DNA of 33,802 bases from Bacteroidota bacterium (GTDB lineage: Bacteria > Bacteroidota > Bacteroidia > Chitinophagales > Chitinophagaceae). Where the stretch lies: positions 1 through 33,802 of the forward strand of contig JAFDXD010000033.1 of NCBI GenBank assembly GCA_018268135.1, read 5' to 3'. How positions within the stretch are numbered: the stretch's first letter is position 1; every line of letters starts with the position of its first letter. The notes below the pieces were generated by a model, which searched no databases, was not told the origin of the DNA, and saw only the letters and a program-made list of their open reading frames with translations. Shown here piece after piece: positions 1 through 8,411 of the stretch. The translations under genes were made by a program, and so were the position numbers.

Positions 1-49
1 GGAATATTAAAGGTGCAGAGTAGCAAAAAAATGCAAATAGTTTTCAAAC

Positions 50-77
50 AAAAAAAGACCGACAAATGCCAGCCTTT
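50..77 (-). terminator. Intrinsic terminator of tRNA-Asn
   Basis: On the minus strand, a 10-bp stem with several G-U pairs (AAAGGCTGGC with GTCGGTCTTT, loop ATTT) is followed by a run of T (53-50). It begins five bases after the tRNA-Asn 3' end and so fits a rho-independent terminator for that gene. Confidence 0.6.
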
Positions 78-81
78 ATTG

Positions 82-155
82 CTCCCCCTGCTGGACTTGA
101 ACCAGCGACCCTCTGATTAACAGTCAGATGCTCTAACCAACTGAGCTAAGGAGGA
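82..155 (-). tRNA. tRNA-Asn (anticodon GTT)
   Basis: The minus strand folds as a complete cloverleaf. The acceptor stem pairs TCCTCCT with AGGGGGA and is followed by discriminator G. The anticodon stem pairs TCTGA with TCAGA around a loop CTGTTAA, giving anticodon GTT (Asn). The T arm contains GGTTCAAGTCC. CCA is not encoded, so it must be added after transcription. Positions 8-49 of this tRNA match the CAT tRNA at 9331 except for two anticodon bases. Confidence 0.96.
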
Positions 156-178
156 ATGTACCCTTTAATTTGGGAGGG

Positions 179-186
179 CAAAAATA
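179..186 (-). promoter_or_regulatory. Bacteroidota -7 element for tRNA-Asn
   Basis: TATTTTTG on the minus strand matches the TAnnTTTG -7 consensus. It lies 23 bases upstream of the mature tRNA 5' end, giving a short precursor leader. No convincing TTG -33 box lies at the right distance; only T-rich sequence is present there. Confidence 0.5.
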
Positions 187-221
187 AGGGTTTTTAGTTT
201 TAGGTAAAAAAAATAAAACAA

Positions 222-584
222 TTATTTAAGCCAATTAAACATTTTATTTTCTTCCAACCCAATAAATACTGCATCTTCCCTTATTTCTATCGAAAATATT
301 TTTAAATAATAACCCTCGCCAGATACATTTCTGCCAGTTAGCATATTAAATTTATAGCGATGTATGGGGCATACAATATTGCCTAATGCATCTAAATACC
401 CTTGAGATAATGCTCCTCCGGCATGTGGGCATTTGCTGGTACAGGCCATTAAATTATTATGGTGGTTCGCCAGGCAAATCTTTTTTCCTTTTACTTCTAT
501 TTCTGCTAATCCATTTTCATTAAAAGGGATTTGCTCAATGCTGTCGGCAAGTTTTACCCAGGTAATATTTTTTGAAGGCTTCAT
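222..584 (-). CDS. Rieske-type [2Fe-2S] ferredoxin
   Basis: This 120-residue soluble protein consists of one Rieske domain. The cluster ligands are visible as C52-P-H54 and C72-P-I-H75, separated by 17 residues, which is the CxH...CxxH pattern that binds a [2Fe-2S] cluster through two Cys and two His. There is no signal peptide or membrane anchor. The size and motif fit the NirD-like or dioxygenase-ferredoxin branch, an electron carrier, but no oxygenase or reductase partner is in the window. I chose the ATG at 584 over the in-frame TTG at 587. This ATG shares one base with the hflX stop codon (TGATG), so the two are probably translationally coupled. The electron partner is unknown. Confidence 0.88.
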   Translation of the reverse strand: MKPSKNITWVKLADSIEQIPFNENGLAEIEVKGKKICLANHHNNLMACTSKCPHAGGALSQGYLDALGNIVCPIHRYKFNMLTGRNVSGEGYYLKIFSIEIREDAVFIGLEENKMFNWLK

Positions 585-1777
585 CAATAAAAATATTCGG
601 CTTTATAAGGATAGCGCACCTGGTACATTTCTCTTACTTTGTTTAATATTGTCTGGCGAAGCAAATCTACATTTGTTCGCTCAGTGGCAGATATAAATAC
701 ACAGTTTGCTTTTGTTTCTGTTTGCCAACGGTATTTTAGGTCTTTTAATATTTCTTTTTTTACATCTTCCTGCAGCCATTCATCAAATGCCTGTGCCTCA
801 TATTTATCCATTTTATTAAAGATGGTAATGCATGGCTTATCTGCACAGCCAAGCCCTGCCAGCGTTTTATTTACTACAAGCAGTTGATCTTCGTATTGCG
901 GATGCGATATATCTGCTACATGCAGCAGTACATCTGCTTCCCTCACTTCATCTAATGTACTTTTAAAACTCTCTACCAGGTGGTGTGGCAGCTTGCGTAT
1001 AAAACCTACTGTATCGCTTAATAAAAATGGGGTTTGCTCAAAAACCACTTTTCGGGTAGTGGTATCTAAGGTGGCAAATAATTTATTTTCGGCAAATGTG
1101 TCGCTCTTGCTTAATACATTCATAATGGTAGATTTGCCCACATTAGTGTAGCCTACCAATGATACCCTGATAAACTCTCCTCTTTCTTTTCGCTGGGTAA
1201 ATGCCTGTTTATCGTATTGCGATAATCTTTTTTTGAGCAGGCTTATTTTATCTTTTACTATTCGCCTGTCTGTTTCTATTTCGGTTTCGCCCGGTCCACG
1301 GGTGCCTACGCCACCGCCCTGTCTTTCTAAGTGTTTCCACATACCTTTTAGGCGGGGCAATATGTATTGGTACTGGGCTAATTCTACCTGTGTTTTTGCC
1401 TGTGCGGTTTTGGCCCTTCGGGCAAATATGTCTAATATCAAATCGCTCCTGTCAATGGTTTTTACCTGCAATTCTTTTTCAATATTTTGTATTTGTGAGC
1501 CGGTTAGCTCATCATCAAATATTACTATCGAAATATTATTTTTTAGTAAAATATAGTTTTTTATTTCTTCCAGCTTTCCTTTGCCTACAAAGGTTTTGCT
1601 ATCGGGGTTTTGCATTTTTTGTGTAAATCTTTTTACTGCTGTTGCCCCTGCTGTTTCTGCCAAAAAAGAAAGCTCATCCAAATACTCCATTACCTGTATT
1701 TCGGTTTGCCCATTTTGTACTACTCCTACCAGTATTGCTTTTTCGTGGCCGGTAATATTACTTTTTTTTTCAATCAT
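584..1777 (-). CDS. hflX: GTPase HflX
   Basis: HflX is a ribosome-associated GTPase that splits or rescues stalled 70S ribosomes, especially under stress. The 397-residue protein has the HflX N-terminal domain, the glycine-rich linker (GGGVGTRGPGETEIETDRR) and a G domain with G1 GYTNVGKST, G3 DTVGF and G4 NKMD. Length is normal for the family. I prefer the ATG at 1777; an in-frame TTG at 1798 would add seven residues. A weak -7 element (TATTTTTG, 1814-1807) overlaps the T tract of the upstream terminator and could drive this gene separately from the foldase gene. The downstream Rieske ferredoxin overlaps its stop codon by one base. Confidence 0.95.
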   Translation of the reverse strand: MIEKKSNITGHEKAILVGVVQNGQTEIQVMEYLDELSFLAETAGATAVKRFTQKMQNPDSKTFVGKGKLEEIKNYILLKNNISIVIFDDELTGSQIQNIEKELQVKTIDRSDLILDIFARRAKTAQAKTQVELAQYQYILPRLKGMWKHLERQGGGVGTRGPGETEIETDRRIVKDKISLLKKRLSQYDKQAFTQRKERGEFIRVSLVGYTNVGKSTIMNVLSKSDTFAENKLFATLDTTTRKVVFEQTPFLLSDTVGFIRKLPHHLVESFKSTLDEVREADVLLHVADISHPQYEDQLLVVNKTLAGLGCADKPCITIFNKMDKYEAQAFDEWLQEDVKKEILKDLKYRWQTETKANCVFISATERTNVDLLRQTILNKVREMYQVRYPYKAEYFY

Positions 1778-1805
1778 GTACTTTGGTTCAATTTTCAAAT
1801 AGCAT

Positions 1806-1844
1806 TCAAAAATAAAGCGCTCCGTTTATTGCCGGAACGCTTTT
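1806..1844 (-). terminator. Terminator between the SurA-like gene and hflX
   Basis: The 11-base arms AAAGCGCTCCG (1814-1824) and CGGAACGCTTT (1833-1843) pair with one mismatch around an 8-base loop. On the minus strand the stem is followed by TTTATTTTTG. It lies just after the foldase stop codon and fits an intrinsic terminator. Confidence 0.6.
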
Positions 1845-1861
1845 GGTATTTGAATATTTTT

Positions 1862-3226
1862 TTACTGCTTACCGGTAGCTTTTGCTGCATCAACCCACTT
1901 TTTCATTACATCACAATTTTTATAATCATCATCTACCATGATGTAGTAAGTGTTTATTTTTTTATTAAACCAATCGTCTAATGCAGTTTCCTTTTTTTCT
2001 TCTAACGCCCTTTGAGCAATTTTACTGTAATCATCTTTCAGGTTTTCACGGTGTGGTTCTGTTCGTGTTTTTAGATAAATGATGCGAATCCCTTTTTTGC
2101 CTAACTGATCTGTAAATTCGGTTGGCTGTGAGTATTGGCCCGGCTTAAGGTCTTGCAGCAATGGTATCATATCTTTATCAAGCTGGTCTATTGTTAAAAA
2201 CCCACCATTGTTTCCCTGTATCATTCCTCCGGTAAATTTGCTGGCATCATCATCGCTATAGCGTGCTACTGCTGTGCCAAAATCTATGGTGCCGGATATT
2301 AAATTTGCCCTTACTGAATCCATTTTATCTTTTCCTTCTTTCATTTCTATCTGGGTCACCTGTGGTATTTTTAATATGTGCATTACCACGGCATCATCTC
2401 CATTTTTTGAAATCATTTTAATAATATGGTATCCAAATTTTGATTTGAAAGGGGTGCTTATCTGGCCGTCTTTTAAGGTAAATGCTTTACTGAGCCAGGT
2501 AGGGTCGAGGTCTTTTTGGTTTCGGTTTATTTCGTACTGGCCATAATTTTGTTTTACGCCGGGGTCGTCTGAATTTATTATGGCCAGGGATTTAAAATCT
2601 TTGCCGGATTCGGCTTGTTTTTTATAATCATTTAGCTGTTGTACTGCATACTCTTCGGCATCCCTGCTGGCTTTGGGATACATTACTATTTGCCCAAGCT
2701 CTAACTCGCTTTCGTAATAAGCCAGGCTGTCTTTGGGTATTTTATCAAAATAGTTTTTTACTTCGTTGGGTGTAATTTTTACATCGCCTACTATTTTATT
2801 GCGCATGTCTGTGGCAAGCTTGCGGTCTCTAAAGCCTTCTCTAAAATCTTCTTTTAACTGGTAAATACTTCTTCCGGCTATTTTTTCTAATTCTTCTTTG
2901 GAGCCATAGTTATTTATAAACCCACGTATTTGGTTATCTATATCGGTTTCTATTTCTTCATCGGTGATGGGTAGCGAGTCTTTTTCTGCCTGCAGTACCA
3001 GGGCTTTTACGCCCATTGCCTGCTGTAGTGCCAGGCATCTTGCATTGGGTGGTGCCTCTATTCCCTGGCGCTGCATATCAGCTATCTGATTGTCTATATC
3101 GCTTTTTAATACTATTTTATCTCCTACTATTCCTACAATTTTATCCGCTACTACTTTTTTGGGTTGGGCAATGGATGCGGTAAATATTCCCGCCAAAAAT
3201 GCTGTTAGTAAAATATTTTTTCTCAT
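1862..3226 (-). CDS. SurA-like periplasmic peptidyl-prolyl isomerase
   Basis: This is a parvulin-type foldase of about 454 residues, expected to help fold outer-membrane proteins in the periplasm. The start at 3226 (or the adjacent ATG at 3229) gives a clean signal peptide, MMRKNILLTAFLAGIFTASIAQ. The open frame continues to an ATG at 3295, but a -7 promoter element lies inside that extension at 3273-3266, so the longer start is unlikely. A SurA-type N-terminal helical region follows. Two PpiC-like domains come next: the first ends near FGYHIIKMI, and the second begins near VVMHILKIP and includes the GG-M-I-GNNGGF stretch. The C-terminal tail is unlike E. coli SurA. The gene is monocistronic, with terminators on both sides. 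Confidence 0.9.
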   Translation of the reverse strand: MRKNILLTAFLAGIFTASIAQPKKVVADKIVGIVGDKIVLKSDIDNQIADMQRQGIEAPPNARCLALQQAMGVKALVLQAEKDSLPITDEEIETDIDNQIRGFINNYGSKEELEKIAGRSIYQLKEDFREGFRDRKLATDMRNKIVGDVKITPNEVKNYFDKIPKDSLAYYESELELGQIVMYPKASRDAEEYAVQQLNDYKKQAESGKDFKSLAIINSDDPGVKQNYGQYEINRNQKDLDPTWLSKAFTLKDGQISTPFKSKFGYHIIKMISKNGDDAVVMHILKIPQVTQIEMKEGKDKMDSVRANLISGTIDFGTAVARYSDDDASKFTGGMIQGNNGGFLTIDQLDKDMIPLLQDLKPGQYSQPTEFTDQLGKKGIRIIYLKTRTEPHRENLKDDYSKIAQRALEEKKETALDDWFNKKINTYYIMVDDDYKNCDVMKKWVDAAKATGKQ

Positions 3227-3265
3227 CATTTTTTGCTGCAAAAAATTTTTGCTTTTTTGTGTTGC

Positions 3266-3273
3266 CAAATGTA
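3266..3273 (-). promoter_or_regulatory. -7 element of the SurA-like gene
   Basis: TACATTTG on the minus strand matches TAnnTTTG. The start point would fall near 3261, giving a leader of about 35 bases to the preferred ATG pair at 3229/3226. This decides the start codon. No TTG box is seen at the -33 distance. Confidence 0.5.
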
Positions 3274-3316
3274 AAACTGTATGTATTGTGGCCATATTGT
3301 TTGCCGTTCATTTAAC

Positions 3317-3351
3317 AAAAAATTGTAGTGTAAAGGGCGCTACAATTTTTT
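3317..3351 (-). terminator. Intrinsic terminator of the rimP-nusA-infB operon
   Basis: A perfect 12-bp inverted repeat, AAAAAATTGTAG and CTACAATTTTTT, surrounds an 11-base loop. It lies about 80 bases after the infB stop codon. The A/T ends of the stem provide a T run on either strand, so it could terminate in both directions. Confidence 0.75.
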
Positions 3352-3431
3352 GCTCAATAGTGATTTGCTGTACAAGAGTGCGACGCCAATGAAGTGGCAA
3401 GTAGCACTGCTGCCCGGCTCCTTAAAAAAAA

Positions 3432-6296
3432 TTATAATGTTCGTTTTACTTCTACTTCTTCAAATGCTTCTACAATATCTCCTACTTTTATATCATTATA
3501 ATTTCTTATAACTAAGCCGCATTCCATGCTGGAGGTTACTTCTTTTACGTCGTCTCTAAAGCGTTTTAGGCTTGCCAGCTCACCGGTAAATATTACGATA
3601 CCGTCTCTTACCAGCCTGATGCGGTTGTTTCTGGAGAGTTTTCCGTCTAATACAAAACACCCGGCTACAGTGGCTTTATCAAACTTATAGGTTTCTTTAA
3701 TTTCTACATTGCCTAATATTTTTTCTTCTACTGTTGGCTCTAACATACCTTCCATAGCGCTTTTTATTTCTTCTATGGCATTGTAGATGATGGAGTAAAG
3801 TTTAATTTCTATTGACTCAGACTCTGCAAGCTTGGCGGCTTTGATGGATGGCCTTACATTGAACCCGATGATGATGGCATCGGATGCATTGGCAAGGGTT
3901 ACATCGCTTTCTGTAATGGCACCTACTGCTTTGTGTATTACTCTTACTACTATTTCTTCTGTACTTAGTTTTTGCAGGGAGTCGCTTAGTGCATCTACGG
4001 AACCATCCACATCACCTTTGATGATTACATTGAGTTCTTTAAAGTTTCCGAGTGCTAATCGGCGGCCAATTTCGTCGAGGGTGATATGTTTTTTGGCCCT
4101 GATGCCCTGCTCACGCAATATTTGACCACGTTTGTAGGCGGTTTCTCTTGCGTCGGCTTCGTTTTCAAATACTTTGAAAGTTTCGCCTGCCTGCGGTGCC
4201 CCATTTAAGCCCAATATTAATACGGGTGTAGATGGCGGAGCTTTTTCGCTGCGTTGATTACGCTCATTGTACATGGCTTTTGCCTTGCCAAAAAACTGGC
4301 CTGATACTATCATGTCGCCTTGGCGCAGGGTACCATTTTGTACAAGTATGGTGGCTACATATCCACGTCCTTTATCGAGTGATGCCTCTATTACCGTGCC
4401 GCTTGCGGGCTTATCGGGGTTGGCTTTCAGCTCTAATATATCTGTTTCGAGTAATATTTTTTCTAAAAGAAGGTCAATATTTAGCCCGTTCTTAGCACTT
4501 ATTTCCTGGCTTTGGTATTTGCCTCCCCAGCTTTCTACCAATATGTTCATATTGGCCAATTGTTCTTTTATTTTTTCTGCATTGGCGCCTTCCCTGTCTA
4601 TTTTATTGATGGCAAATATCATGGGTACATTGGCTGCCTGAGCATGTGAGATAGCTTCTTTGGTTTGAGGCATTACGGCATCATCTGCTGCAATTACAAT
4701 TACTGCAATATCCGTAACCTTGGCACCACGGGCACGCATAGCCGTAAAGGCTTCGTGGCCTGGTGTATCTAAAAAGGTAATAGTTCTGCCGTCTTTGAGG
4801 GTTACTTCGTAAGCGCCTATATGCTGTGTAATACCACCTGCTTCGCCTGCTATTACATTGGTGTTTCTAATATAATCGAGCAACGATGTTTTACCATGAT
4901 CTACGTGACCCATGATGGTAACTATGGGCGCTCTTGATTTTAAATGCTCGGGGTCGTCTATTTCTGTTTCTTCTTCTAATTCGGCTGCATCATCTACTCC
5001 TATAAATTCTACTTCGAAATTAAACTCGCCAGCTACCAGCTCTATAACGTCGGCCTCTAACCGCTGATTGATTGACACCATGATACCGAGGTTCATACAT
5101 TTGCTGATGATATCGGCAAAGCTTACTTCCATCAAGCCTGCCAGCTCACTTACGGATATGTATTCGGTTACCTGCAGTTTATTTCCTTCTACTGCTCCTT
5201 CCTGGTGCTCAGCCATTTCTTCTCTTTTAGCTTTGCGGTATTTGGCTTTCAGGCTTTTGCCCCTGCCTCCGGCGCCTGCTAATTTTGCCTGGGTTTGTTT
5301 TAGTTTTTCCTGTATTTCTTTTTCATCAATTACTTTTTCTTCTTTGCGTCCATTGGCATTGGCTGCAGGGCGCTGGTACTTGTTGCCACCGCCTTGATGA
5401 GTATTGGGCTTGTTGGATACATTGTTTCTTCCGTCAGGAATGGCACGGTTGCCTCTCTGTTGCCCACCTCCGGGTAAATTATTATTTCCGCCTGCTGTAC
5501 CTGGTTTTCTTTGTACGGGTATGCGCTTGCGTTTGTGCCTGTCGTCATCTTTTTTGGGCCTGGTGTCACTATCTAATGGTAATTCTATTTTGCCCATTAT
5601 TTTGGGGCCCGATAATTTGGCTGCTTGTATATTTTCAATTACCGGTGGTAATTCGGGTTGTTGCTCTTCTACTTTTTCTATTGGTGCTTCAGGCTCTGGC
5701 TCTGGAGCAGTTTTTTTCTCCGTTTTTTTTGTGGCTGCTTTTTCTTCTTTCTTGGCTTCAGGCTTTACTTCTTCTTTTTTCTTTGTAGATTTTTTGGGCC
5801 TGGTAGAAGAGTCTATTGCACCTAAATCTATTTTTCCTAAAATTTTAGGGCCTTCCAGCTCTTGTGCTTCTCTGTGTGCCGGAGTAGTGTCAGGCACTGT
5901 TGCTACCGGTGCAGGAGGGGTTGTTTTTTCTTCCTCCGCAATTTCTGCCTTTATTTCTTCTGCTTCTTTGGCTGGCTGTGTTTCGGCAGGTTTGGGTGTT
6001 TCTTTTTGTTTTTCTTCTTTCTTTTTAAAAGAGAGGTCTTCTTCGTCTTTTTTCTTTTTGGGTTCGGTAGCACCGGCGCCTTTTGGCAAATCTATTTGCT
6101 CTGCTTTTTGCTTGGCCGCTTTGTCTTGTTGAAATTCACTCTGCAACACACGGTACATTTCTTCCGTAAGTTTTGTAGTTGGTTTCAGGTCATCGCTGTT
6201 AAAACTTTTGGACACAAGAAAGTCTATCAAGGTATTGGTACCTATGTTAAACTCTTTGGCGGCTGCCATTAGCCTGGGTGTGTTTACTTCTGACAT
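3432..6296 (-). CDS. infB: Translation initiation factor IF-2
   Basis: IF-2 is the GTPase that brings initiator tRNA to the 30S subunit and promotes subunit joining. The 954-residue protein starts with an IF2_N-like domain (about 1-55). A long charged, Lys/Glu/Pro-rich and then Gly/Asn-rich linker follows (about 60-370). A second IF2_N-like region lies near 380-435. The G domain (about 455-630) has G1 GHVDHGKT, G3 DTPGHEAF and G4 NKID. Domains II to IV make up the rest. The linker contains a duplicated motif, GPKI-x-GKI...TRPKK, at residues 149-169 and 230-249. It is the last gene of the conserved rimP-nusA-infB operon, 81 bases after nusA, and is followed by a strong terminator. Confidence 0.98.
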   Translation of the reverse strand: MSEVNTPRLMAAAKEFNIGTNTLIDFLVSKSFNSDDLKPTTKLTEEMYRVLQSEFQQDKAAKQKAEQIDLPKGAGATEPKKKKDEEDLSFKKKEEKQKETPKPAETQPAKEAEEIKAEIAEEEKTTPPAPVATVPDTTPAHREAQELEGPKILGKIDLGAIDSSTRPKKSTKKKEEVKPEAKKEEKAATKKTEKKTAPEPEPEAPIEKVEEQQPELPPVIENIQAAKLSGPKIMGKIELPLDSDTRPKKDDDRHKRKRIPVQRKPGTAGGNNNLPGGGQQRGNRAIPDGRNNVSNKPNTHQGGGNKYQRPAANANGRKEEKVIDEKEIQEKLKQTQAKLAGAGGRGKSLKAKYRKAKREEMAEHQEGAVEGNKLQVTEYISVSELAGLMEVSFADIISKCMNLGIMVSINQRLEADVIELVAGEFNFEVEFIGVDDAAELEEETEIDDPEHLKSRAPIVTIMGHVDHGKTSLLDYIRNTNVIAGEAGGITQHIGAYEVTLKDGRTITFLDTPGHEAFTAMRARGAKVTDIAVIVIAADDAVMPQTKEAISHAQAANVPMIFAINKIDREGANAEKIKEQLANMNILVESWGGKYQSQEISAKNGLNIDLLLEKILLETDILELKANPDKPASGTVIEASLDKGRGYVATILVQNGTLRQGDMIVSGQFFGKAKAMYNERNQRSEKAPPSTPVLILGLNGAPQAGETFKVFENEADARETAYKRGQILREQGIRAKKHITLDEIGRRLALGNFKELNVIIKGDVDGSVDALSDSLQKLSTEEIVVRVIHKAVGAITESDVTLANASDAIIIGFNVRPSIKAAKLAESESIEIKLYSIIYNAIEEIKSAMEGMLEPTVEEKILGNVEIKETYKFDKATVAGCFVLDGKLSRNNRIRLVRDGIVIFTGELASLKRFRDDVKEVTSSMECGLVIRNYNDIKVGDIVEAFEEVEVKRTL

Positions 6297-6377
6297 TCTT
6301 AGTTTTTACGTTCCCTTTTTTTTGAGGGATAATTTTTCTGTTACTTTTATTTTAAACCTGCATAAAGCAGTTATTTA

Positions 6378-7628
6378 CTATTCTTTCTCAAACTCTTCTT
6401 CTAATACCCGGCGCAGATCTGCAATGGTTTCTTTTTCCAGGTCTGTACGACGCTCTAACTCTTCGGGTGTAAGGTCTAATACTGAGCGTGCAGTATCACA
6501 TCCTACTTTTTTCAGTGCATCAATAATCCATGGTTCTATTTCATCTGCAAATTCGTCTAAGTCAATATCATAGTCATCTTCTTCTCCTTCATTATCACGG
6601 AATACATCTATTTCATAGCCGGTAAGTTCGCAGGCCAGTTTAATATTTACACCCCGCCTTCCTATTGCCAGAGATACCTGGTCGGGTTTTAAATATACAT
6701 TGGCATGGCTTTTTTCGGTATCCAACTCTATGCTGGTAATTTTTGCCGGGGTTAAAGAGCGTTGTATCAATAATTGTGTATTGGTAGTCCAGTTAATTAC
6801 GTCTATATTTTCATTTTTCAATTCTCTTACTATGCCATGTATGCGGCTTCCTTTCATCCCTACGCATGCGCCTACGGGGTCTATCCTGTCGTCGTAACTT
6901 TCTACTGCTACTTTAGCTCTTTCGCCGGGGTCTCTTACTATTTTCTTTACTACTATTAGCCCGTCAAATATTTCGGGAACTTCTATTTCCAGTAGTTTTT
7001 CCAGGAATAATGGGCTGGTACGGGATAGGATGATGACAGCCTGGCTGTTTTTTAGCTCTACTTTTTTTACAACGGCTCTTATGTTCTCTCCTTTTTTAAA
7101 ATAGTCTGATGGTATTTGTTCAGATTTTGGCAATAGCATTTCATTGCCGTCTTCATCTAATATTAAAACTTCTTTTTTCCATACCTGGTACACTTCACCA
7201 CTAACTATGTCGCCTATACGATCTTCGTATTTTTTTACGAGAATGTTTTTCTTTAAATCGTTGATACGGGCAGCCAGGGTTTGCTTACCGGCCAATATTG
7301 CCCTGCGGCCAAATTCTTTTTGTATATCTACTTCTTCATACAGCTCTTCACCTACGCTATAATCCGGCTCTATTTTAATGGCGTCTTTTAATTCTATTTC
7401 TGTAAGCGTATTATACAGGTCATCATCATCTACAATGGTGCGGCGGCGAAAAATTTCCAAATCGCCTTTTTGATCGTTTACGATTACATCAAAGTTATCG
7501 TCGCTGCCGTATTTTTTACGGATAAGTGTTTTAAATACATCTTCCATCACTTTCATCAGCGTTGGGCGGTCAATGTTTTCTGCTTCCTTAAATTCCTGAA
7601 AGGAGTCTATTAAGTTAATGCTTGCCAT
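6378..7628 (-). CDS. nusA: Transcription termination/antitermination factor NusA
   Basis: NusA binds RNA polymerase and nascent RNA and modulates pausing, termination and antitermination. The 416-residue protein has the N-terminal polymerase-binding domain (about 1-125), an S1 domain (about 130-200), and two KH domains. The KH signatures are GMKGSRIHGIVREL and GRRGVNIKLACELTGYEIDV. A short acidic linker and one helical C-terminal module follow, so the two long acidic repeats of E. coli NusA (495 residues) are absent. The gene lies 50 bases after rimP. The spacer contains a GC-rich possible pseudoknot ending seven bases before the ATG, which suggests control at the level of translation. Confidence 0.97.
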   Translation of the reverse strand: MASINLIDSFQEFKEAENIDRPTLMKVMEDVFKTLIRKKYGSDDNFDVIVNDQKGDLEIFRRRTIVDDDDLYNTLTEIELKDAIKIEPDYSVGEELYEEVDIQKEFGRRAILAGKQTLAARINDLKKNILVKKYEDRIGDIVSGEVYQVWKKEVLILDEDGNEMLLPKSEQIPSDYFKKGENIRAVVKKVELKNSQAVIILSRTSPLFLEKLLEIEVPEIFDGLIVVKKIVRDPGERAKVAVESYDDRIDPVGACVGMKGSRIHGIVRELKNENIDVINWTTNTQLLIQRSLTPAKITSIELDTEKSHANVYLKPDQVSLAIGRRGVNIKLACELTGYEIDVFRDNEGEEDDYDIDLDEFADEIEPWIIDALKKVGCDTARSVLDLTPEELERRTDLEKETIADLRRVLEEEFEKE

Positions 7629-7635
7629 AATCGCT

Positions 7636-7666
7636 CCGGCCTCTCATTAGCCCCGCCGGTTAGGGG
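7636..7666 (-). promoter_or_regulatory. Possible H-type pseudoknot in the nusA translation-initiation region
   Basis: Read on the minus strand, this 31-base GC-rich stretch has two interlocked perfect stems. Stem 1 is CCCC (7666-7663) with GGGG (7654-7651). Stem 2 is CCGGC (7659-7655) with GCCGG (7640-7636). Loop 1 is TAA, there is no base between the stems, and loop 3 is ten bases. These dimensions suit a classic H-type pseudoknot. It begins 12 bases after the rimP stop and ends 7 bases before the nusA ATG, inside the ribosome footprint. The pairing is read from sequence; a regulatory role is inferred. Confidence 0.45.
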
Positions 7667-7678
7667 TTTTCGTGTTAT

Positions 7679-8176
7679 TTAAAATTTAATTTGTACTGTT
7701 GCCTTTTTGATAGCCGCAAAAGCAATTATTTCTTTTTGCTGAATTGCTTTTTTTCCCTTGCCCTGCGTATATTCTATTTCAATATTATCATCATTTACCG
7801 CTGTAAGTATTCCCGTTATTTTAATGCCTTCTTTGTTGGCCACATCTGTTGCCTCCGGGTTATTATTTATTTCTACCAGCAACTCCCTGCCAATATTTTT
7901 TACAAACTGGCGATGTAGCTTTAGCGGCTCTCCAATACCCGGGCTGGAAACTTCAAGCGAAAAATTGCCATCCGGATACTGCCCTGTTTCTTCAATAATT
8001 TTATAAAGCCCACGGTTAATCTTTATACACTTTTCTATAGGTAGGCCGCTATCTGCATCTAAAAATATTTTAATATTATTTACCGGCTTTACTTTTATTT
8101 CTACCAGAAAAATATCATCATATAATAGAGGTTGCAATAGCTGTTTTATGGTTTCTATCTGCGTGTCTGTACTCAT
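7679..8176 (-). CDS. rimP: Ribosome maturation factor RimP
   Basis: RimP assists 30S subunit maturation. The 165-residue protein shows the family's two-domain plan. The N-terminal alpha/beta domain contains LEVSSPGIGEPLKLHRQF, matching the conserved SSPG-x-x-x-PL signature. A C-terminal SH3-like domain of about 70 residues follows. Its place directly before nusA and infB is the conserved arrangement of this operon. The ATG at 8176 follows a leader of about 57 bases that contains a terminator-like hairpin. There is no Shine-Dalgarno sequence. Confidence 0.95.
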   Translation of the reverse strand: MSTDTQIETIKQLLQPLLYDDIFLVEIKVKPVNNIKIFLDADSGLPIEKCIKINRGLYKIIEETGQYPDGNFSLEVSSPGIGEPLKLHRQFVKNIGRELLVEINNNPEATDVANKEGIKITGILTAVNDDNIEIEYTQGKGKKAIQQKEIIAFAAIKKATVQIKF

Positions 8177-8184
8177 TTTCTTAA

Positions 8185-8216
8185 AAATAGGGAAGGGAAC
8201 GCTTCCGTTCCCTTCT
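8185..8216 (-). promoter_or_regulatory. Terminator-like hairpin in the rimP-nusA-infB leader
   Basis: On the minus strand a perfect 10-bp stem, GAAGGGAACG with CGTTCCCTTC around loop GAAG, is followed by CCTATTTTTAAG. It sits between the operon promoter (8239-8270) and the rimP ATG at 8176. The shape is that of an intrinsic terminator, although the T tract starts four bases after the stem. As it precedes the operon containing nusA, it is a candidate attenuator. Confidence 0.5.
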
Positions 8217-8238
8217 TTCTGTTTCTTTTGTCCGGGTG

Positions 8239-8270
8239 CAAATATACAAAACGATTATTTATTAACCAAA
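8239..8270 (-). promoter_or_regulatory. Promoter of the rimP-nusA-infB operon
   Basis: The minus strand carries TTTG (8270-8267), a 20-base spacer, and TATATTTG (8246-8239). This matches the Bacteroidota -33/-7 consensus in both sequence and spacing. Transcription should start near 8234, giving a leader of nearly 60 bases before rimP. Confidence 0.72.
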
Positions 8271-8399
8271 CCCGTTATCAATACTGAAAACTGAACTAAA
8301 TGGGCTTTGTGTATTTTGATTTGGGAAACAAGTACTGATTTATGAAACAAACAGGGCTGCCGCTAAAAAAAATTAACAAGCCAATATTTAATGCTTTAA

Positions 8400-8407
8400 T
8401 AACTTTG
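8400..8407 (+). promoter_or_regulatory. -7 element predicting a leaderless mRNA for the gene at 8412
   Basis: TAACTTTG matches TAnnTTTG and is separated from the ATG at 8412 by exactly four bases (CTTT). Transcription would start at or next to the A of the start codon. No TTG -33 box is evident. Confidence 0.5.
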
Positions 8408-8411
8408 CTTT

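Noticed and set aside
3227-3295. Upstream ATG for the SurA-like gene
   Set aside because: The promoter -7 element lies within this extension, and the normal signal peptide starts at 3229/3226.
5404-6132. Long plus-strand open frame of 242 codons opposite infB
   Set aside because: It lies wholly antisense to the low-complexity linker of IF-2. The Phe/Ser/Cys-rich product reflects complement of Lys/Glu/Pro codons, and no promoter precedes it.
6297-6377. Hairpin TCCC/GGGA in the nusA-infB spacer as a terminator
   Set aside because: The stem is only four base pairs and is not followed by a T run on the minus strand.
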